Below are positions 5,188 to 9,242 of a stretch of DNA of 9,242 nucleotides, piece by piece. The notes under the pieces are model-generated. The model did not search any database. It saw only the letters and a program-made list of their open reading frames with translations, and was not told where the DNA came from. Source of the DNA: Cyanobacteria bacterium UBA2855 (GTDB lineage: Bacteria; Cyanobacteriota; Vampirovibrionia; Gastranaerophilales; Gastranaerophilaceae); the NCBI GenBank assembly GCA_002350725.1, contig DEFJ01000034.1:1-9242 (forward strand), in the 5' to 3' direction. Position 1 is the stretch's first letter. Each line of letters starts with the position of its first letter. A program made the translations under genes and the position numbers.

Positions 5188-5217
5188 TTATCGATTATAA
5201 TATCCTTTAATCGGTAA
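5188..5217. terminator. Hairpin between convergent 222-aa gene and infB
   Basis: TTATCGATTA (5188-5197) can pair with TAATCGGTAA (5208-5217) over ten positions, with one G·U on the plus-strand RNA or one mismatch on the minus-strand RNA, around a 10-base loop. It sits between two convergent stop codons, where a terminator is expected. There is no T-tract on either side, so termination efficiency is doubtful and it may only be a 3'-end stabiliser. Confidence 0.35.
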
Positions 5218-5222
5218 TATTG

Positions 5223-7736
5223 CTACAAACTCTTTCTTTCAACTTCTTCTGTCGTCGATACTTCAATAATATCACCGACTTCAATATCATTCCATTTTGC
5301 AAAAGATATACCACATTCAAAACCTTGAGCAACTTCTTTAACATCATCTTTAAATCTCTTCAACTGATCAATTGCTCCGGTAAATATAACTTCGCCATTA
5401 CGTTTGAGAACAGCATCTTTTGAACGAACTATCTTACCTTCGGTTACATAACATCCTGCAATCTTAGTTGTTTTACCGATAGTAAATACCTGACGAACCT
5501 CAGCTTTACCAAGTTCAACTTCCTTAGTTTCCGGTTCAAGAAGTGAGAGCATAGTCTGTTCAATATCTTCCAAAATCTGATAAATAATATCATATTTCTT
5601 GATTGTAACACCTTCTTTTTCTGCTGCAGCAAGAGCATTAGAATCTTCTTTTACAGTAAAGCCTAAAATCAATGCATTTGATGCTGAAGCAAGCATTACA
5701 TCTGCCTCAGAAATATCACCTACACCAACGTGGATAATTTTCGTTGTAATCTCTTTAGAATCCAGCTGAGCTATAGCTTGAGAAACAGCTTCCGCAGAGC
5801 CATGAGTATTTGCCTTAATAATTAAATTCAAGTTTGGAATATCTTCTTCGCCTGCAGCAGCTTCTCTTCTGATATGTGCCGGAAGCATTGCTTCTAATCG
5901 TTTATCACGTTCTTTTTCTTTACGTTTCGTAACAATTGCTTTCATTTCTTTTTCATTTTTAACTACTTCAAACTTATCCCCGGCTTGAGGAACCTCTGTC
6001 AAACCTAAAATCTCAACCGGCGTAGAAGGTTCAGCTTTTTGTATACGTTCTCCGCTATCGGACAACAATGCTCTCACTCTGCCGCAAGCAGTGCCTACAA
6101 CGACGCAGTTACCAACTCTTAAAGTACCATTTTGAACAAGAAGGGTTGCAACAGGGCCTTTACCTTTATCAAGATTTGCCTCAATTACAACACCTGAAGC
6201 TTCTGCTTTTGGATTTGCTTTTAAATCTTGAACGTCAGCTACAAGCAATATATACTCTAACAATTCATCAATACCTGTTGCTTGTAACGCTGAAACTTTA
6301 ACGGTAATTGTATCTCCGCCCCATTCTTCCGGAACAAGTCCATGTTCAGTAAGTTGTTGAAGAATTTTATCAGGATTTGCACCCGGTTTATCAATCTTAT
6401 TTACCGCAACGATAATCGGCACATCTGCAGCTTTGGCATGGTTAATAGCTTCAATGGTCTGTGGCATTATACCGTCATCAGCTGCGACTACAAGAATTGC
6501 AATATCCGTAGCTTTTGCGCCACGAGCTCTCATTTCAGTAAATGCTTCGTGACCGGGAGTATCTACAAAAACTATTTTCTTTTCTTGTTTATTATCAAGA
6601 TAAACAGTATACGCACCTATTGATTGAGTAATACCACCAACTTCTGTTGCAACAATTTTATGTTTTGAAGCTCTTATACTATCTAACAAGGTTGTTTTAC
6701 CATGGTCAACGTGCCCCATAATACTTACAACAGGAGCTCTTCTTTTTAAAAGTTTCTTATCTACTTCGCTTAGAGCTTTCTTTTCTTCCTCTTTTTCCAT
6801 CTCCTGTTCTATATATGCTTCTAAATCCTCTTCAAGAACTTCAAGATTATATTCTTCGCAAATCTTTTTAATAACATCCACATCAATAAGCTGGTTTACA
6901 GTAGCCATAATGCCATTCATCATAAGGAATTTAACAATCTCTGCCGGAGTATGATTAATCTTTTCAGATAACTCACTTATTGTCATTGCATGAGTTACAA
7001 CTATTGAAGTAACTTCTTTAACTTCTTCTTCTTTCTGAGTTCTTTTTTTATGCTTTTGTGCAGCGGCTTTTTCTAAAGATATTCTTTCCTGCTCTTCTTT
7101 TTTATTAAAAGCCTTATCCTTTTTGGCAGAATTATCCGGACGTTTTTTATGCGGACCCTTTGTTTCATAAATTTCTTGAGAAATTATGTGACGTTGGATT
7201 GGTTTTTTCTTTTCAGAAGCAGTTTCTGAAGATTTTGGTTTATCTGTTGAGCCTTCACTTCTTGGCGGAAATGGTTTTCGGGGTTTATCTCCACGCGGTG
7301 GGAATTTCCTATCCTCTGGTCTTGAAGACGGTCTTGCACCTAATTCGGCAGGTCTTGATGATTTTCGTACGATTTCTATTCCGCTTTTTTGTGGGCGTTT
7401 TACAACTTCTATTCTTGGACGAACAACCTCTTCTGCCTTTTTTACGATTGGCTCTGTAGATTTTACTTCAACTTTTGACTCTTCCTTTGTTTCTTTTGGT
7501 TCAACCTTTTCAACCTCTTTTGATTTTTTTACAATAAAAGCTTTTGGCTTTGCCGGCTTAGAAATCTGTTCTCCGCCCGCAATAAAGTCTTTTAGTCTTT
7601 TTACCTGTTCAGGAGTCAACGTACTTGAATGAGTTTTGCCGGTTATAGATATCTTCGTCAACTTATCAATCAATTCTTTGTTTGATATATTCAATTCTTT
7701 TGCTAATTCATTTATTCTGATTGTTTCATAACTCAT
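5223..7736 (-). CDS. infB: Translation initiation factor IF-2
   Basis: IF-2 is the GTPase that places initiator fMet-tRNA on the 30S subunit and promotes 50S joining. At 837 aa it is within the family range. An IF2_N helical domain (1-52) is followed by a long low-complexity Lys/Glu/Pro/Arg linker (about 55-240) and a second IF2_N domain (about 249-300). The G domain has P-loop GHVDHGKT (341-348), DTPGHEAF (392-399), NKID (446-449) and SAL (482-484). Domain II starts at about 515, followed by the IF2 core (about 635-735) and the C-terminal fMet-tRNA-binding beta-barrel (about 740-830). AGGA lies about 10 bases before the ATG. The start overlaps the end of ylxR by 11 bp, so translation is coupled. 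It is the last gene of the prfA-ylxR-infB operon; the frequent downstream partner rbfA is absent. Confidence 0.98.
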   Translation of the reverse strand: MSYETIRINELAKELNISNKELIDKLTKISITGKTHSSTLTPEQVKRLKDFIAGGEQISKPAKPKAFIVKKSKEVEKVEPKETKEESKVEVKSTEPIVKKAEEVVRPRIEVVKRPQKSGIEIVRKSSRPAELGARPSSRPEDRKFPPRGDKPRKPFPPRSEGSTDKPKSSETASEKKKPIQRHIISQEIYETKGPHKKRPDNSAKKDKAFNKKEEQERISLEKAAAQKHKKRTQKEEEVKEVTSIVVTHAMTISELSEKINHTPAEIVKFLMMNGIMATVNQLIDVDVIKKICEEYNLEVLEEDLEAYIEQEMEKEEEKKALSEVDKKLLKRRAPVVSIMGHVDHGKTTLLDSIRASKHKIVATEVGGITQSIGAYTVYLDNKQEKKIVFVDTPGHEAFTEMRARGAKATDIAILVVAADDGIMPQTIEAINHAKAADVPIIVAVNKIDKPGANPDKILQQLTEHGLVPEEWGGDTITVKVSALQATGIDELLEYILLVADVQDLKANPKAEASGVVIEANLDKGKGPVATLLVQNGTLRVGNCVVVGTACGRVRALLSDSGERIQKAEPSTPVEILGLTEVPQAGDKFEVVKNEKEMKAIVTKRKEKERDKRLEAMLPAHIRREAAAGEEDIPNLNLIIKANTHGSAEAVSQAIAQLDSKEITTKIIHVGVGDISEADVMLASASNALILGFTVKEDSNALAAAEKEGVTIKKYDIIYQILEDIEQTMLSLLEPETKEVELGKAEVRQVFTIGKTTKIAGCYVTEGKIVRSKDAVLKRNGEVIFTGAIDQLKRFKDDVKEVAQGFECGISFAKWNDIEVGDIIEVSTTEEVERKSL

Positions 7737-7971
7737 TTATCAATTGTCCTTTCAACTCCGCAGATATGGGCGTTTTTAGTATTTTTTGTAATTTATTTTT
7801 TTTTAATGCATTTTCAATACAAGATTTATTATAACAAAGATATGCAGATCTGCCAAATATCTTTGAATTTCCGTTTATAACAATGCTATCGGTTGCATGC
7901 TCCTTTGTGATTTTTATCAATTCATCACGATTTTTAATCTCTCCGCAACCGACACATTTTCGTTCTGTCAT
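7726..7971 (-). CDS. rnpM: YlxR-family protein (RnpM, RNase P modulator)
   Basis: This is a small RNA-binding protein usually encoded between nusA and infB. In Bacillus it was reported to bind the RNase P RNA and modulate the enzyme. The 81 residues show the family signatures: RKCVGCGE near the N-terminus (4-11), LIKI (18-21), GRSAYLC (40-46, the usual GRGAY motif with Ser for Gly) and the Lys-rich ALKKNKLQKIL (55-65). Four cysteines (C6, C9, C46, C51) form a CxxC...CxxxxC set that could hold zinc. AGGA lies 8 bases before the ATG. The gene begins 10 bp after the prfA stop, and its last 11 bp overlap infB. The link to infB is conserved, but the upstream neighbour here is prfA rather than nusA. 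Confidence 0.9.
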   Translation of the reverse strand: MTERKCVGCGEIKNRDELIKITKEHATDSIVINGNSKIFGRSAYLCYNKSCIENALKKNKLQKILKTPISAELKGQLINEL

Positions 7972-7981
7972 AAACCATCCT

Positions 7982-9061
7982 TTACACTTGAGCCAACTTT
8001 TCCAATTTTAACTTTTGGTCATACTCCATAAGAAGTTTTATAAGCTCATCTAAATCACCGTCAATAACAGTCCAGACATTTAAGTTATGGTTTAATCTGT
8101 GGTCAGTTAATCTGCCCTGAGGGAAATTATACGTTCTTATACGCTCACTTCTGTCGCCTGTTCCGACTTGAGAACGTCTTAAATCGGTAACTTCCTGCAT
8201 TTGCTTTTGAACTTCCATATCATAAAGTTTTGCTTTCAAAATTTGCAATGCGCGTTCTTTATTCTGCAATTGAGAACGTTCTTCTGTACAGAAAATCATT
8301 ATACCTGTCGGTTTATGGAATAATCTGGCTGCAGTTTCAACCTTATTTACGTTCTGTCCGCCGGCACCACCTGAACGAGCTGTTGACATTTCGATATCTT
8401 CCGGCTTTATCTCTATTTCAACATCATCAACTTCCGGCATTACGGCAACCGTCGCGGTAGAAGTATGAACCCTTCCTTGAGATTCGGTTGCAGGAACCCT
8501 TTGAACACGATGGACACCTGATTCATATTTTAATTGTGAATATACGGCATCTCCTTTAATTGAAATAATAATTTCAGAATATCCGCCTGCCTCACACTCT
8601 GTTTTTGAAAGTATTTGAGTTTGCCAACCCTGTTTATCTGCATATTTCAAATACATTCTTGCCAAATCTCCCGCAAAAATATTTGCCTCATCTCCGCCGG
8701 CACCGCCGCGAATTTCCAGCATAATATCCTTGTCATCCATAGGATCTCTCGGCAATAAAAGAACCTTCATTCTTTCTTCAAACTCGGGTATTTTTGCCTC
8801 ATTTTCTTCTATTTCGGCTTTTAAAAAGGCTTTCATTTCCTCATCCGTTTCCGAATGCAGCATTTCTTTTGCATCTGCTATGGCTTCTGAGGTTTTCTTC
8901 CATTCATAATATACATTTACCGTTTCTTCCATTGATTTTCTTTGTTTTGATAAATCCCTAAAACGGTTATAATCCTGAATTACAGCGGGGTCGGAAAGAG
9001 TTTCGCCTAACTCTATATACTTCTTCTCTATCTGTAATATTTTTTCTAACATATCTTTCAT
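7982..9061 (-). CDS. prfA: Peptide chain release factor 1
   Basis: RF1 recognises UAA and UAG in the ribosomal A site and triggers peptide release. It is full length at 359 aa. It has a helical N-terminal domain (1-100), the GGAGGDEA segment (119-126), the codon-reading tripeptide P190-A191-T192 inside RVPATESQGRVHTS (this marks RF1; RF2 has SPF), and the catalytic G234-G235-Q236, whose Gln is normally methylated by PrmC. The loop reads SGGAGGQNVNKVETA and is followed by HKPTGIMIFCTEERSQLQNK. This is the form I recall from cyanobacterial and plastid RF1, and it is a main reason for the lineage call. No clear Shine-Dalgarno precedes the ATG at 9061, and an internal ATG three codons later is an alternative. 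prmC, often next to prfA, is not in view. It heads the operon with ylxR and infB. Confidence 0.97.
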   Translation of the reverse strand: MKDMLEKILQIEKKYIELGETLSDPAVIQDYNRFRDLSKQRKSMEETVNVYYEWKKTSEAIADAKEMLHSETDEEMKAFLKAEIEENEAKIPEFEERMKVLLLPRDPMDDKDIMLEIRGGAGGDEANIFAGDLARMYLKYADKQGWQTQILSKTECEAGGYSEIIISIKGDAVYSQLKYESGVHRVQRVPATESQGRVHTSTATVAVMPEVDDVEIEIKPEDIEMSTARSGGAGGQNVNKVETAARLFHKPTGIMIFCTEERSQLQNKERALQILKAKLYDMEVQKQMQEVTDLRRSQVGTGDRSERIRTYNFPQGRLTDHRLNHNLNVWTVIDGDLDELIKLLMEYDQKLKLEKLAQV

Positions 9062-9108
9062 AACTCAAGTCTAACAAGAACATAAAAATATTTCAACGGG
9101 ATGTTAAT

Positions 9109-9137
9109 ACAATATAATGTTCTACACACCTTGGCAA
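9109..9137 (-). promoter_or_regulatory. Probable promoter of the prfA-ylxR-infB operon
   Basis: On the minus strand, -35 TTGCCA (9132-9137), a 17-bp spacer and -10 TATTGT (9109-9114) give a start near 9102, about 40 bases before the prfA ATG. The match is moderate (four to five of six bases in each box). It is needed because the terminator at 9204-9228 separates prfA from the upstream tRNA. Confidence 0.45.
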
Positions 9138-9203
9138 ATTAATCTCAGCTCGCTTGCGCCGAACTTGATTGACAATTTCTCGCCATTCTATCGCTTTTTT
9201 ACT

Positions 9204-9228
9204 ATAAAACCCCCGATTTCTCGGAGGC
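9204..9228 (-). terminator. Intrinsic terminator with GAAA tetraloop after a tRNA
   Basis: On the minus strand CCUCCGA (9227-9221) pairs fully with UCGGGGG (9216-9210), one pair being U·G, around the very stable GAAA tetraloop (9220-9217). It is followed by UUUUAU (9209-9204). On the plus strand the pairing has an A·C mismatch and no T-tract, so it works only leftward. It starts a few bases after the apparent tRNA 3' end. Confidence 0.8.
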
Positions 9229-9232
9229 TCTA

Positions 9233-9242
9233 TGGTGGGCGA
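9233..9242 (-). tRNA. 3' end of a truncated tRNA, possibly tRNA-Val
   Basis: The minus strand at the window edge reads TCGCCCACCA: an acceptor-strand half, a discriminator A and an encoded CCA end, with a terminator starting 4 bases later. The 5' acceptor strand would then begin GGGCGA, which is common for tRNA-Val. Only 10 nt are visible, so neither the gene nor its anticodon can be confirmed. Confidence 0.5.

Noticed and set aside
9169..9194. TTGACA on the plus strand near the right edge as a promoter
   Set aside because: No -10 at 16-18 bp. The only candidate (TATCGC, 14 bp) is poor, and the tRNA on this end is on the other strand.
1..9242. CRISPR array, insertion sequence, prophage or defence genes
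   Set aside because: No regularly spaced repeats, transposase, integrase or nuclease-toxin motifs were seen on either strand. The window is mostly housekeeping.

Overview
This is an AT-rich bacterial chromosomal window. It carries housekeeping translation genes, one two-component system, two unrecognised genes and unusually informative intergenic DNA. Several independent signals point to the Cyanobacteriota, and because of the low GC most likely to a non-photosynthetic sister lineage (Vampirovibrionia/'Melainabacteria', e.g. Gastranaerophilales). RF1 carries the GGAGGQNVNKVETA form of its catalytic loop, as I recall it from cyanobacterial and plastid RF1. The leader at the left edge contains a boxA close to the cyanobacterial GAACCTTGAAAA. 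The response regulator has an exact match to HLR1, the binding site of cyanobacterial RpaB, in its own promoter. The lineage is an inference: there is no 16S or photosynthesis gene in view, and Mini-III and YlxR also occur in Firmicutes.

Left edge (1-461): on the minus strand a good sigma70 promoter (186-213) fires leftward into a structured leader with two hairpins and a boxA. This is most likely the start of an rRNA operon lying just outside the window. Between it and the next gene a plus-strand extended -10 promoter (249-257) and a perfect 36-bp palindromic terminator (388-423) bracket about 160 nt of foldable non-coding sequence, a candidate small RNA. The terminator also serves the minus-strand 158-aa gene of unknown function at 462-938.

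Centre (939-4011): HLR1 and a promoter precede a tightly packed plus-strand operon of OmpR-family response regulator, membrane histidine kinase and the tRNA adenosine deaminase tadA (2-bp gap, then a 1-base stop/start overlap). The kinase lacks the canonical DxGxG ATP-binding G1 box. tadA meets the minus-strand Mini-RNase III gene mrnC stop codon to stop codon with no bases between.

4363-5222: mrnC and an unrecognised basic, coiled-coil 222-aa gene diverge. A second HLR1-type site sits between them, so the regulator probably controls at least one of the pair. Both lack a visible Shine-Dalgarno sequence.

Right part (5223-9242): a minus-strand operon prfA-ylxR(rnpM)-infB encodes RF1, the RNase P modulator and IF2. 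It has its own likely promoter, a 10-bp gap and then an 11-bp gene overlap. The usual neighbours nusA and rbfA are absent. At the right edge a strong terminator with a GAAA tetraloop follows what looks like the last 10 nt of a minus-strand tRNA.

Taken together, nearly every recognised gene makes, matures or runs the translation machinery (rRNA leader, tRNA, TadA, Mini-III, IF2, RnpM, RF1). The two-component system is embedded among them and co-transcribed with one of them.
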